Origin: Bacillota bacterium | GTDB lineage: Bacteria > Bacillota > Sulfobacillia > RBS10-35 > JAJYVN01 | Reading direction: 5' to 3' | Length of the DNA: 64,000 nucleotides | Assembly (NCBI GenBank): GCA_021797775.1 | Contig: JAJZZC010000003.1 | Span: 1 to 64,000, forward strand | Part shown: in pieces, positions 1-9,995 of the stretch | Position numbering within the stretch: position 1 is the first letter of the stretch | How the letters are laid out: every line of letters starts with the position of its first letter | Translations under genes and position numbers: made by a program | The notes under the pieces: generated by a model | Told to the model about the DNA's origin: nothing | The model's input: the letters and a program-made list of their open reading frames with translations, nothing else | Database searches by the model: none

Positions 1-1229
1 TCCGGAGTGTCATGTCCAATCTCCAGACCGTGGTCCAGGAGAACATCGTTGGTGTGCGCGTGGTCAAGGCCTTCGCGCGCGAACCGTATGAGTTGGAGAA
101 GTTCCGGGCGCAGAACGAGGAGTACCTGCGCACCAACCTGCTGGCCGGATATCAGCAGGCGGTCAATATCCCGCTGATGCAGCTCCTGGGGAATGCCTCG
201 GCCGTGGTGCTGCTGTGGTACGGCGGCATGCAGGTCATCCATGGCCGCCTGTCCCTCGGGGCCCTGGTCGCGTTCTTCGGGCTGCTCGGTTACCTGACCG
301 GCCCTACCCAACAGCTGGGCTTCCTGGTCAATCTGTACGCCCAGTCGCATGCGGCCGAGCAACGCCTCCTGGAGATCCTGGACACACCAGACCTCGTGCG
401 CGACCGCCCGGGGGCAGTGGCTCTTGCGCCCGGTCAAACCCGGGGGCACGTGCGCCTGGAGGAAGTGACCTTCCGTTACCCAGGGGCCAGGACGCCTGCG
501 CTGGTTGACGTGTCGCTGGACGCGCCACCGGGCACGGTGGTGGCGCTCCTGGGTACCACGGGCGCCGGGAAGACCACTCTGGTCAACCTGATCCCGCGTT
601 TTTGCGACGCCGAAAAGGGACGCATCCTGGTCGACGGCCGCGACGTGCGCGAGTGGACGCTGTCCAGCCTGCGCCGCCAGATCGGCTTCGTCCCGGGGGA
701 GACGTTCCTCTTCTCGGCGAGCATCACGCAAAACATCACCTACGGGCGGCGGGACGCCTCGCTCCAAGACGTGCGGCGCGCGGCGGCGATGGCGCAGGCC
801 GACGAGTTCATCAGTCAACTGCCGGAGGGATACGACACGGTGGTCGGCGAACGTGGGCTGGGGCTGTCCGGCGGGCAACGCCAGCGCATCGCCATCGCGC
901 GCGCCGTCCTTTATGCCCCGAGCGTGCTGGTGCTCGATGACGCGACATCGAGCGTGGACCTCGAAACCGAATACGAGATCCAGCAGGCGCTGGAGGCGGC
1001 CATGGCCGGGCGCACGACCTTCATCATCGCGCACCGGCTCAGTTCGCTGCGCCGCGCCGACGAGATCATTGTGCTCGACCACGGCCGGGTGGTGGAGCGC
1101 GGCCGCCACGAGGAGCTGCTGCGCGGGCACGGGCTGTACAGGGAGCTATTCGACATCCAGTTCCGCGACCGGGACGCGCTGCGCGCCCGCCCGGGCGCCG
1201 CCGGGAGGGTCGGCACTGTTGAAGGCTGA
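1..1229 (+). CDS. ABC transporter ATP-binding/permease protein (5' truncated by window)
   Basis: Reading frame open to the window edge; Walker A GTTGAGKTT, signature LSGGQRQR, Walker B VLVLDDATSS. Confidence 0.93.
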   Translation, partial: RSVMSNLQTVVQENIVGVRVVKAFAREPYELEKFRAQNEEYLRTNLLAGYQQAVNIPLMQLLGNASAVVLLWYGGMQVIHGRLSLGALVAFFGLLGYLTGPTQQLGFLVNLYAQSHAAEQRLLEILDTPDLVRDRPGAVALAPGQTRGHVRLEEVTFRYPGARTPALVDVSLDAPPGTVVALLGTTGAGKTTLVNLIPRFCDAEKGRILVDGRDVREWTLSSLRRQIGFVPGETFLFSASITQNITYGRRDASLQDVRRAAAMAQADEFISQLPEGYDTVVGERGLGLSGGQRQRIAIARAVLYAPSVLVLDDATSSVDLETEYEIQQALEAAMAGRTTFIIAHRLSSLRRADEIIVLDHGRVVERGRHEELLRGHGLYRELFDIQFRDRDALRARPGAAGRVGTVEG

Positions 1230-3177
1230 GGCGGGAAGCAGCGCGGCGTCGGACGTCACGCAGGGCGCGAGGGAGGCGCGGGGGCTGCGCCGGGCATGGC
1301 AGGGCGCCGCTGGTGCGGTGGAACGCTGGCTGGGTGAGGTGCCGCTGGCGGCCCGCGGGACGGAGCGCTTCTCCTACCGCGACGACGAGGAGATCGAGCG
1401 GCCCTTCAACTGGGCGCAGATGCGCCGTCTCCTGTCCTACATGCGTCCCTACCGAGCGCTGACCCTGTCCGCCCTGGCAGCTATGCTTCTGGCCGCAGCC
1501 ACGCAACTGGCGCGGCCGTTCATCCTCGCGCTCGCCATCGACGCCATCGCCCCGCCGCACGCCCACCCGCTCCCCCTGGCGCGCCGGGTGCACCTGCTGG
1601 ACCTTTACGCCGTCGCCTACCTCGCCTCGTTCGTGGTCAACTGGGCCTGCAACATGGTGCAGACCTGGCTCACCACGCGTCTCGGGCAATCGGTGGTGCG
1701 GGATCTGCGCGAGCACCTCTACGCCCATATCCAGGACCTGTCCCTCAATTTCTTCGACGCCCGGCCGGCGGGCAGCGTGCTGGTGCGGGTCGCCAACGAC
1801 GTCAACTCGTTGAGTGATCTGTTCACCAACGGGATCATCAGCATCCTGACCAATGCGTTCATGCTAGTCGGGATCGTGGTGGTGCTGCTGGTCCTGCGCT
1901 GGAACCTGGCCCTGGCCTGTTTCAGCGTCATCCCGGCGATGTTGTTCCTCTCCACCGGCATGCGCGAGCACATCCGCCGCTCTTGGCAATTGGTACGCCG
2001 CCGCCTCTCGCGCATCAATGCACACCTGAACGAGGCCTTGCAGGGGATCAAGGTAACGCAGGCCTTCACCCAAGAGGAGGAGAACCGGAAGTTCTTTTCC
2101 GTCATACTGCGCCGCTACTTCGACAGTTGGAATACGGCCAACCGCTGGTCGGCGATGTTCGGGCCGCTGGTCGCCTTGACCGGCGCATTCGGCACCGCCA
2201 TCGTCTTCGTGTACGGCACGGAGCTCTACCGCAGCGGCGCGCTGACCATCGGCCTGGTGGTCGCGTTCATCCAGTACGTCGCGCAGTTCTGGTCCCCCAT
2301 TTCGCAGTTGGGCAACCTCTACAATTCCCTGCTGCAGGCCATGTCGTCATCGGAACGCGTCTTCCAGTTCCTCGACTTCCAGCCGGCCGTGACCTCTGTC
2401 CCCGGGGCCCTGGCGCTGCCGGCAATCGCTGGGTCAGTGGCATTCGAGGACGTGGTCTTCTCGTACGACGGGAAGCGTCGGGCGCTGGACGGGGTGTCCT
2501 TCCGCGTCGAACCGGGGCAGACGATCGCACTCGTCGGCCACACAGGCGCCGGTAAGACCTCGGTGGTCAACCTCGTGACGCGTTTTTACGATCCCACGAG
2601 CGGTTGCATCCGCATCGACGGCCACGACCTGCGGACGGTCGACCTAGCGTCGCTGCGCCGCCAGGTGGGCGTCGTGCTGCAAGAAACGGTGCTCTTCACC
2701 GGCACGATACGCGAGAACCTGCGATACGGCCGGCTGGACGCCAGCGACGCGGAGGTCGAGGCGGCGGCTAGGGCGGTGGGCGCGCACGGGTTCATCGCCG
2801 AACTCGCGGAGGGCTATGACACGGAGGTGCGCGAGCGGGGCAGCCGCTTTTCGGTGGGGCAGCGGCAGCTGCTCTCGTTTGCCCGCGCCTTGCTGGCCGA
2901 CCCGCGCGTCCTGATTCTGGACGAGGCAACGAGCAGCATCGACACCCAGACCGAGATGGTGATTCAGAAGGCGTTGGTGCGGTTGCTGCAGGGCCGGACG
3001 TCGTTCGTCGTCGCGCACCGGCTGTCCACCATCCGCCAGAGCGACCTGATTCTGGTCTTCGACCACGGCCACATCGTGGAGACCGGTAGCCACGAGCAGT
3101 TGCTGGATGCCGATGGCGTGTACGCGGGTCTGCTGCGCGCGCAGTTCCGCTTCTTGGGCGATCAGGCCGCCGGGTGA
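1219..3177 (+). CDS. ABC transporter ATP-binding/permease protein, partner of the upstream half-transporter
   Basis: TTG start at 1219 with GGAGG upstream; TM domain plus Walker A GHTGAGKTS, Walker B VLILDEATSS; overlaps upstream stop. Confidence 0.92.
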   Translation: MKAEAGSSAASDVTQGAREARGLRRAWQGAAGAVERWLGEVPLAARGTERFSYRDDEEIERPFNWAQMRRLLSYMRPYRALTLSALAAMLLAAATQLARPFILALAIDAIAPPHAHPLPLARRVHLLDLYAVAYLASFVVNWACNMVQTWLTTRLGQSVVRDLREHLYAHIQDLSLNFFDARPAGSVLVRVANDVNSLSDLFTNGIISILTNAFMLVGIVVVLLVLRWNLALACFSVIPAMLFLSTGMREHIRRSWQLVRRRLSRINAHLNEALQGIKVTQAFTQEEENRKFFSVILRRYFDSWNTANRWSAMFGPLVALTGAFGTAIVFVYGTELYRSGALTIGLVVAFIQYVAQFWSPISQLGNLYNSLLQAMSSSERVFQFLDFQPAVTSVPGALALPAIAGSVAFEDVVFSYDGKRRALDGVSFRVEPGQTIALVGHTGAGKTSVVNLVTRFYDPTSGCIRIDGHDLRTVDLASLRRQVGVVLQETVLFTGTIRENLRYGRLDASDAEVEAAARAVGAHGFIAELAEGYDTEVRERGSRFSVGQRQLLSFARALLADPRVLILDEATSSIDTQTEMVIQKALVRLLQGRTSFVVAHRLSTIRQSDLILVFDHGHIVETGSHEQLLDADGVYAGLLRAQFRFLGDQAAG

Positions 3178-3222
3178 GGCGGGTGCGATCTCTCCGCACG
3201 GGTTGGCGGAAGTCGGGGGGCG

Positions 3223-3831
3223 ATGGGCGCGGGCGAAGTGGGGGAAGCGGGCGGGAGCCGCGCGGCGGTGCAGTCGGGCCCAGGGGGCGCGGCTTACGGG
3301 GACATCGGGGAGGTGCTGGTGGGGCGGGACGCCCTGGCGCGCCGCGTGGCCGAGCTGGGCGAGCGGATTGGGGCCGACTACGCCGGCCGCGCCCTGCAAC
3401 TCGTTGGCGTGCTCAAGGGCGCGGCCACCTTCCTCGCCGACCTGGCGCGCGCGTTGCCGCTGCGCGATGTCCGCCTGGACTACCTGGCCATCTCCAGTTA
3501 CGGGCGGTCGACGGAGACCTCTGGGGTGGTTCGTTTCGTCAAGGACCTGGACGAGTCGGTCGCTGGGCGCCATGTGCTCATCGTGGAGGACATCGTCGAC
3601 ACGGGCCTGACGCTGGCCTACCTGCGCGAGCAACTGCAAGCGCGCGGCCCAGCGAGCCTGGCCGTGGCGGTGATGCTGGACAAGCCGGAACGGCGCAGGG
3701 TGCCGGTGCCGGTGGAGTACGTGGGCTTCCGCATTCCGGACCGCTTTGTCGTGGGGTACGGGCTGGACCACGCCGGCCGCTACCGGCACTTCCCGGACGT
3801 GGTCGCCCTCTCGCCCGGCGCCATCCCGTGA
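3223..3831 (+). CDS. hpt: hypoxanthine phosphoribosyltransferase
   Basis: PRTase motif VLIVEDIVDTGLTL, LVGVLKGAATFLADL; next to guaA. Confidence 0.9.
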   Translation: MGAGEVGEAGGSRAAVQSGPGGAAYGDIGEVLVGRDALARRVAELGERIGADYAGRALQLVGVLKGAATFLADLARALPLRDVRLDYLAISSYGRSTETSGVVRFVKDLDESVAGRHVLIVEDIVDTGLTLAYLREQLQARGPASLAVAVMLDKPERRRVPVPVEYVGFRIPDRFVVGYGLDHAGRYRHFPDVVALSPGAIP

Positions 3832-3904
3832 CCCTGGCGGCGGGCCCGCGCCTCGGGGTGGCTTGGGGGGACGGCCGCGCTTGATCCATGAGGCCCGAAT
3901 AAGC

Positions 3905-3981
3905 GTCCGCCTGTCGTCCTGCGCCCCCGCAAGGGGCAGAATCCCAGGGCCGAAAGGGGCAGAAGACCTGGTGGGGCGGAC
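3905..3981 (+). ncRNA. candidate structured 5' leader motif, copy 1 (upstream of guaA)
   Basis: gtccgcc...ggcggac closing stem, gccccCGCAaggggc-like hairpin, gccGAAAggggc core; shared with four other loci. Confidence 0.6.
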
Positions 3982-4058
3982 AGCGCGCGCGGGCGGGGGG
4001 AAGGGGGGCTGCCCCCTGCCCGCGCGCCCGTGCGCTTGGTGATCACCAGGTCCAGCAG

Positions 4059-5642
4059 TTGATGGAAGCGGTCGTTCCGTCCGCCGCGCAGGTGTCCCCC
4101 TCCCCCGAGGACGCGCCCGAGCGGGTGGCCGTGCTCGACTTCGGCGCGCAGTACGCTCAGCTCATCGCCCGCGGGGTGCGCGAGTGCCACGTGTACTGCG
4201 AGATCCTGCCGGCGGGGACCTCGCCCGCCGAGTTGGCCGCGCGGGGTGTCGCGGCCGTGATCCTGAGCGGCGGTCCGGCGAGTGTGTACGCCCCGGATGC
4301 GCCCCGGTTGCACCCGGCGCTCTTGGCCTCGGGGCTGCCGATCCTCGGCATCTGCTACGGGCAGCAGGTGCTGGCACAGGCGTTGGGGGGCGAGGTCGCC
4401 CCCGGATCGCCGGAGTTTGGTCCGGCGGAGCTGGAGGTCGCGCACGCCGAGGGCGTGCTCGCGGGCTTTCCTCCGCATACGTCGGTATGGATGAGCCACG
4501 GGGACCGCGTGCTCTCGCCGCCGTCCGGTTTCCGCGTGTTGGCGCGCACCGATCACGCGCCCGTGGCTGCGATGGGGGACCCGCGCCGCCGCATCTACGG
4601 CGTGCAGTTCCATCCGGAGGTCGCCCACACGCCACTGGGCACGCAGGTGTTGCGCAATTTCCTGCACGGCGTCTGCGGCCTACAGGGACTCTGGACGGTC
4701 GAGGCCTTCGTCGAGCGCGCGGTGCCGGCCATCGCGCGGGAGGTGGGCGAGGCTCGGGCCATCGTCGCGCTCTCCGGGGGTGTGGACAGCGCGGTTGCGG
4801 CCGCCCTCGTGGCGCGCGCCGTGGGCGAGCGCCTGACCGCCATCTTCGTCGACCATGGCCTCAACCGCGAGGGGGAGGCCGAGGACGTGACGGCGGCCTT
4901 CACGGCGGCCTTCCCCGGGTTCCCCCTGATGCGCGTCGATGCGTCCGCGCGTTTCCTTCGGCGGCTGGCGGGGGTGCGGGACCCGGAGCGCAAGCGCCGC
5001 GTCATCGGCGAGGAGTTCGTCACCGTCTTTGAGGAGGAGGCGGGGCGCATCGGCCCCGTGGACTTCCTGGTCCAGGGCACGATCTACCCGGATGTCGTGG
5101 AGAGCGGCGGTGGCGCCACGGCGACCATCAAGACGCACCACAACGTTGGCGGCCTACCGGAACGCATGCGCCTCCGACTGCTGGAGCCCCTGCGCGCGTT
5201 GTTCAAGGACGAGGTCCGGGCCGTGGGCGCCACGCTCGGGCTGCCGGATGCGCTGCTGTGGCGCCAGCCGTTTCCCGGCCCCGGGCTGGCCGTGCGCCTG
5301 ATCGGTGAGGTGACGGGCGAGCGCGTGGCGCTGCTGCGGCGGGCCGATGCCATCGTGCGGCAGGAACTGCAGCCCCTGGGGCTCGGCCGGGAGATTTGGC
5401 AGGGGTTCGCGGTCTTGCCGGGGATTCGCAGCGTGGGCGTCATGGGGGATGGGCGGACGTACGGGGAGGTGGTCGCGGTACGCGCCATCACGAGCCGCGA
5501 CGGCATGACGGCGGACTGGGCGCGCATCCCCCACGAGGTGCTGGCCCGGCTGAGCGCCCGCCTCGTGAATGAGGTGCCCGGCGTGAGCCGTGTCGTGTAC
5601 GACGTGACCAGCAAGCCGCCGGCGACTATCGAGTGGGAGTAG
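4059..5642 (+). CDS. guaA: GMP synthase (glutamine-hydrolyzing)
   Basis: GATase motif GICYGQQ, ATP-PPase SGGVDSAV, C-terminal [16 protein letters not shown]. Confidence 0.97.
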   Translation: MMEAVVPSAAQVSPSPEDAPERVAVLDFGAQYAQLIARGVRECHVYCEILPAGTSPAELAARGVAAVILSGGPASVYAPDAPRLHPALLASGLPILGICYGQQVLAQALGGEVAPGSPEFGPAELEVAHAEGVLAGFPPHTSVWMSHGDRVLSPPSGFRVLARTDHAPVAAMGDPRRRIYGVQFHPEVAHTPLGTQVLRNFLHGVCGLQGLWTVEAFVERAVPAIAREVGEARAIVALSGGVDSAVAAALVARAVGERLTAIFVDHGLNREGEAEDVTAAFTAAFPGFPLMRVDASARFLRRLAGVRDPERKRRVIGEEFVTVFEEEAGRIGPVDFLVQGTIYPDVVESGGGATATIKTHHNVGGLPERMRLRLLEPLRALFKDEVRAVGATLGLPDALLWRQPFPGPGLAVRLIGEVTGERVALLRRADAIVRQELQPLGLGREIWQGFAVLPGIRSVGVMGDGRTYGEVVAVRAITSRDGMTADWARIPHEVLARLSARLVNEVPGVSRVVYDVTSKPPATIEWE

Positions 5643-6290
5643 GCGCCCGGACCGTACCCCCCGGAAAGCGTCCCCCCGACCCCGCGGCTCGCGCCGGAGG
5701 GGCTCCGCAGCGCGATCCGCGGCGGGTCCAGCAGCCGGTGTGGGGCGGCCACCTGTCCCAAGGTGACTTTGCCCGGTCCGGCGCGTGGCCGTTGGCGGCG
5801 GAGGGCGGGGCGCGCCTTCGGTCGCCGTGTCCGCCCTCCGAGAGATGGCTTTGCTGTGGTCAGCCGGCCGCTTTGCCCCGAGCGCAGCCGGTGGGGTGGT
5901 GGTCCCACGTGCCCGTCCCCTGATCGCCACGGTAGGGTGAACGTGTGCGGGCCCCGCACCATCTCCGGGGTCGAAGGCGCCCCACGGAACGCGGCCCTCG
6001 TGGCTCCCCCCGCACTTTCACCGAACGCTGACCGTTTGCGGCGAACGCCCCCGCAGTCCGCCGCCCGGCGCCCCCACAGAGGGAGTTGGCACGCTCCCTT
6101 TGCCGCCGGCATCAGGGCGTCCCTGGCCGCTCGGCCGCAAGTCCTCCGTTGTGCCCCCTGTCGTGTTTCCATCGATAGGAAGATGGATCCGGCTGGGCCG
6201 GGACCGTGTGCGGGCCCTCCCCGGTGTCCCCCGTGGGCGTCGATTTCTGGTACGCTACGGCGGGCTCCAGGCGGGGTTGCAAGTGAGGCG

Positions 6291-6893
6291 ATGGTCATGG
6301 GGGCCGGCACCGCCGGCTCGCATCGGGAGCGCGCGCGGGCCCGGCGTCCTTCCGTTAGCGCGGCCTCCGGCGCCACGGCGCCAGCGCCCGCAGGGCCGCT
6401 GGTTGCCGTGGTGATGGGTTCGGAGAGCGACCGCGAGACGGTGGCGCCGGCCGGCGCCCTGCTCGACGAGTTTGGTGTCCGCTGGCAGTGGCGGGTGCTG
6501 TCCGCGCACCGCACGCCGGATGCCGCGGCAGAGTTTGCCCGCGGCGCCGAACGCGCCGGCATCCGGGTCATCGTGGCCGCGGCCGGGGGGGCCGCCCACC
6601 TGCCGGGCGTGCTCGCCGCCTCGACGGCGCTGCCCGTCATCGGCCTACCTATACGCGGTGCCGCGCTTGGTGGTCTGGACAGCCTGCTCTCCATGGTGCA
6701 GATGTCTCCCGGCGTGCCGGTGGCCGTTGTGTCGATCGACGGCGCTCGCAACGCGGCGTTGCTGGCGGTGCAGATCCTCGCCCTGGCCGACCCGCCGCTC
6801 CGCAGAGCGCTCGTGGATTTCCGCGCGCGCCAGGCGGAACGGGTGCTGGGCGCCGATGCCCGCTACCGCGAGGGCGAGGGCGGCAAGGCCTAG
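6291..6893 (+). CDS. purE: N5-carboxyaminoimidazole ribonucleotide mutase
   Basis: VVMGSESDRE, SAHRTP, GLDSLLSMVQM motifs; purine cluster. Confidence 0.92.
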   Translation: MVMGAGTAGSHRERARARRPSVSAASGATAPAPAGPLVAVVMGSESDRETVAPAGALLDEFGVRWQWRVLSAHRTPDAAAEFARGAERAGIRVIVAAAGGAAHLPGVLAASTALPVIGLPIRGAALGGLDSLLSMVQMSPGVPVAVVSIDGARNAALLAVQILALADPPLRRALVDFRARQAERVLGADARYREGEGGKA

Positions 6894-7020
6894 GGGGCTG
6901 GATGCGCCGGCCTCTGCCCGCGGGGATCCCGGCGGCCCGCTGCGCCGGCACCGGAGCCCCTGTGCACCGATAGGCGGACGGCGCGTCCGCGTGGGGCGCG
7001 GACCGTGCGCTCCGGCCTTC

Positions 7021-8370
7021 ATGGGGAGGGGGCCCACGTTGATCCCGCGGTACACGCGCCCGGAGATGGGGGCGATCTGGTCCGAGCCATCCCGCCTCGC
7101 GCTGTGGCTGGAGATCGAGTTGCTGGCGGTGGAGGGTTGGGCGGCTGTGGGACGCGTCCCCGCCGCCGATGCGCTCGCACTGCGCGCCGCGGCGCACGTG
7201 GACCCAGCGCGCATCGCCGATATCGAGGCGCGCACCGGGCACGACCTCGCCTCTTTCGTGGAGGGCGTCGCCGAGGGGGCTGGCCCCGCTGGCCGTTGGT
7301 TGCACTTCGGCCTCACCAGCAACGACGTGGTGGATACCGCCCTCAGCGTCCAGCTCACCCGGTCCACCGACCTGTTGCTCACCGGCCTCGACGGCCTGAT
7401 CGGGGAGGTGGCGGGCTTAGCGCGGCGTTGGCGCGACGTGCCTGAGATCGGCAGGACCCATGGCGTGCATGCTGAGCCGCTGACCTTCGGGTTGAAGGCC
7501 GCGCGTTGGCACGCGGAACTCGGGAGGGGCCGGGCGCGCCTCCAGGCGGCACGTGCCGAGGTGGCGGTGGGCAAGGTGTCCGGGCCGGTGGGCACCTACG
7601 CCGGCTGTGATCCGCGCGTGGAAGCCCATGTCTGCCGTGCGTTGGGCCTTGCGCCCGCCGACGGCGCGACCCAGGTGGTGCCACGGGACCGGCACGCCGC
7701 TTGGCTGTGCGCGTTGGCCGTGCTGGCCGGCAGCCTGGAGTATGTGGCCACGGAGATTCGCGGGCTCCAGCGCACGGAGATCCGCGAGGTAGAAGAGCCG
7801 TTCCGCGCCGGGCAGAAGGGCAGCAGCTCCATGCCGCACAAGCGGAATCCGGAGAAGTGCGAACGGGTCTCCGGCCTCGCGCGGGTGGTGCGCGGGCATG
7901 CGTCGACGGCCCTGGCCGACCAGCCGCTCTGGCACGAACGCGACATCTCGCACTCGTCGGCGGAACGCATCATCCTGCCCGACGCCGCCATCGCCCTCGA
8001 CTACATGATCCACCTCATGCGCGGCGTGGTCTCTGGCCTGCTCGTCTACCCGGAGGCGATGGAGGCCAACCTTGGCAAGACCCGGGGTCTCTGGGCTTCG
8101 GGTCAGGTGCTCCTCGCGTTGATCGGGGCTGGGCTCTCGCGCGAAGACTCCTACCGGCTGGTGCAGGAGCACGCCATGGCCGCGTGGGCGGACCCGGGGG
8201 GACCCACCTTCCGGGATCGGCTGTCCGCCGACCGCCGGGTGGTCGACACCCTCGGGCCATGCGGGTTGGACGACGTGTTCGACCTGAAATACCAGTTGCG
8301 TTACGTGCCGGGGATTCTGGAAGGGATGGGGCTGGGCGGTCCGGCCGCCGCGCCGTCGCCCGGACGCTGA
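7021..8370 (+). CDS. purB: adenylosuccinate lyase
   Basis: Fumarase/ASL signature [27 protein letters not shown]. Confidence 0.96.
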   Translation: MGRGPTLIPRYTRPEMGAIWSEPSRLALWLEIELLAVEGWAAVGRVPAADALALRAAAHVDPARIADIEARTGHDLASFVEGVAEGAGPAGRWLHFGLTSNDVVDTALSVQLTRSTDLLLTGLDGLIGEVAGLARRWRDVPEIGRTHGVHAEPLTFGLKAARWHAELGRGRARLQAARAEVAVGKVSGPVGTYAGCDPRVEAHVCRALGLAPADGATQVVPRDRHAAWLCALAVLAGSLEYVATEIRGLQRTEIREVEEPFRAGQKGSSSMPHKRNPEKCERVSGLARVVRGHASTALADQPLWHERDISHSSAERIILPDAAIALDYMIHLMRGVVSGLLVYPEAMEANLGKTRGLWASGQVLLALIGAGLSREDSYRLVQEHAMAAWADPGGPTFRDRLSADRRVVDTLGPCGLDDVFDLKYQLRYVPGILEGMGLGGPAAAPSPGR

Positions 8371-8849
8371 AGCGGGCCCCGACCGCGCGCAGCGGCCCCA
8401 ACCGGGGGGGCCATGCAACCCAGAGCGCGCAAGCGTCAGGCCCTGGGCGCGGGGCGCAGAGGGGGCGAGCGGACCGCGCCGACCGCCGCCCGGTGACGAC
8501 GGGCTCCGCTGTGGTGGCGGGGGAGCATGGTGCGCGGCCGAGCTTGGCGCGAGTTGGCTGAAGGGGAGCAAGGGCCGCTGGCGGCGGGGGCGGGGATGCG
8601 CGCTCGGTGCCGTGCCCCTATTTCCCAAGCCGCCAGCCCCACGCAAGGGCTAGGCGGACAGCCCAGCGGCGCGCCGACGGACGAGGATACGCCGATCCGC
8701 AACCGCTCGATGGAGGGACCACGGCCCACGGGCGCGGGATGCGGCTCTACTCCGGCCGGCTGGCCCTGGCCGCGGATGTGGGCCGTGCACCCGCTATTCC
8801 GTGCCCGCATGGGAGTCCCGGGGTGCGCGGCGTGTGCTGCTTGACCCTG

Positions 8850-8922
8850 GGCCGCCTGTTGCCTACTGCCCCGCAAGGGGTAAATCTCAGGCCGAAAGGG
8901 GCGAAAGCCTGGTCGGGCGGGC
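8850..8922 (+). ncRNA. candidate structured 5' leader motif, copy 2 (upstream of purS)
   Basis: ccccGCAAgggg hairpin and caggccGAAAggggcgaaagcctggtcgggcggg core shared with copies 1,3,4,5. Confidence 0.6.
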
Positions 8923-8979
8923 GGTGTGGCAGGCCGAGGGATCGGTTTGACCACACGGTCTCAACCAGGCATGTAGGCT

Positions 8980-9282
8980 TTGTCGCTTTTCACTGCCGCC
9001 GTGGACGTGCGGCTCAAGCCTGGCGTACTGGACCCGCAAGGGCAGGCGGTAGCCGGGGCGCTGCGGACCCTGGGCGTGGCCTCGGTGGAAGATGTGCGCG
9101 TGGGCAAGCACGTGGTCGTGCGCCTGCGCGCCTTGGACGAGGCTGGTGCGCGTACCGCCGTCGAGCGCATGTGTCGGGAACTGCTGGCCAATCCGGTGCT
9201 GGAGGACTTTGCGTACACGCTGCGGCGTGAGCAGGACGACGAGGCGACCGCCGCCGGCGTCGCGGGCGGGGGGTTGGGATGA
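8980..9282 (+). CDS. purS: phosphoribosylformylglycinamidine synthase subunit PurS
   Basis: VDVRLKPGVLDPQGQAV, VRVGKHVVVRL, CRELLANPVLEDF; overlaps purQ. Confidence 0.93.
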   Translation: MSLFTAAVDVRLKPGVLDPQGQAVAGALRTLGVASVEDVRVGKHVVVRLRALDEAGARTAVERMCRELLANPVLEDFAYTLRREQDDEATAAGVAGGGLG

Positions 9283-9995
9283 AGAAGGCGGCCGTGGTCG
9301 TCTTCCCGGGTAGTAACTGCGATGCGGACGCCGCGTGGGCGTGGGAGCGTGCGACCGGAGGGGCTGCCGAACTGGTCTGGCACGAGCGGGACGAGCTCGG
9401 CGGGGCGGACGTCGTGGTGCTGCCCGGCGGGTTCGCCCACGGCGACTACCTGCGCTGTGGCGCGCTCTGCCGTTTCTCGCCGGTGATGGCCGCCGTGCGC
9501 GCGGCCGCCGCGGCGGGGCGGGCCGTCCTCGGGATTTGCAACGGCTTCCAAATCCTCTGCGAGGCGGGCCTGCTGCCTGGGGCGCTGGCGCGTAACCAGG
9601 ACATGCGTTTCCACTGCCACGACGTCCACGTGCGCGTGGAACGCGTGGACACGGCCTGGACGCTGGCCTGCGCCGCGGGCCAGGTGCTGCGCTTGCCCAT
9701 CGCCCACGGCGAGGGCCGGTTTCACCTGCCGTCGGCGGACCTGGCGTCGCTGCTCGCCGCGGGCGGTGCCGTCTTCCGGTATTGCGACGCCGGGGGGCGG
9801 CGGCGGGCGGAGTCCAACCCCAACGGATCCCTCGACGACATCGCCGGCATCGCCAGCCCCGGTGGGAACGTGGTGGGCCTGATGCCGCACCCCGAGCGCG
9901 CCGCCGAGGCACTGCTCGGGGGCGAGGACGGCGTCGTGATCCTGCGGTCGGCGCTACGCTGGGCCATGGCGCGGGAGGGGGACGCCCGTGGTTAG
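9279..9995 (+). CDS. purQ: phosphoribosylformylglycinamidine synthase subunit PurQ
   Basis: VVVFPGSNCDAD, GICNGFQIL, MPHPERA. Confidence 0.96.
   Translation: MKKAAVVVFPGSNCDADAAWAWERATGGAAELVWHERDELGGADVVVLPGGFAHGDYLRCGALCRFSPVMAAVRAAAAAGRAVLGICNGFQILCEAGLLPGALARNQDMRFHCHDVHVRVERVDTAWTLACAAGQVLRLPIAHGEGRFHLPSADLASLLAAGGAVFRYCDAGGRRRAESNPNGSLDDIAGIASPGGNVVGLMPHPERAAEALLGGEDGVVILRSALRWAMAREGDARG

Noticed and set aside
853-1218. ORF track extends the second ABC transporter CDS back to 853
   Set aside because: That part overlaps the upstream ABC CDS in another frame and has no homologous features; a TTG start at 1219 with a GGAGG ribosome site fits better.
5745-6070. MITE-like similarity upstream of purE (ggaacgcggccct, ccgtttgcggcgaacg)
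   Set aside because: Short scattered matches only, with no paired TIRs or target duplication.
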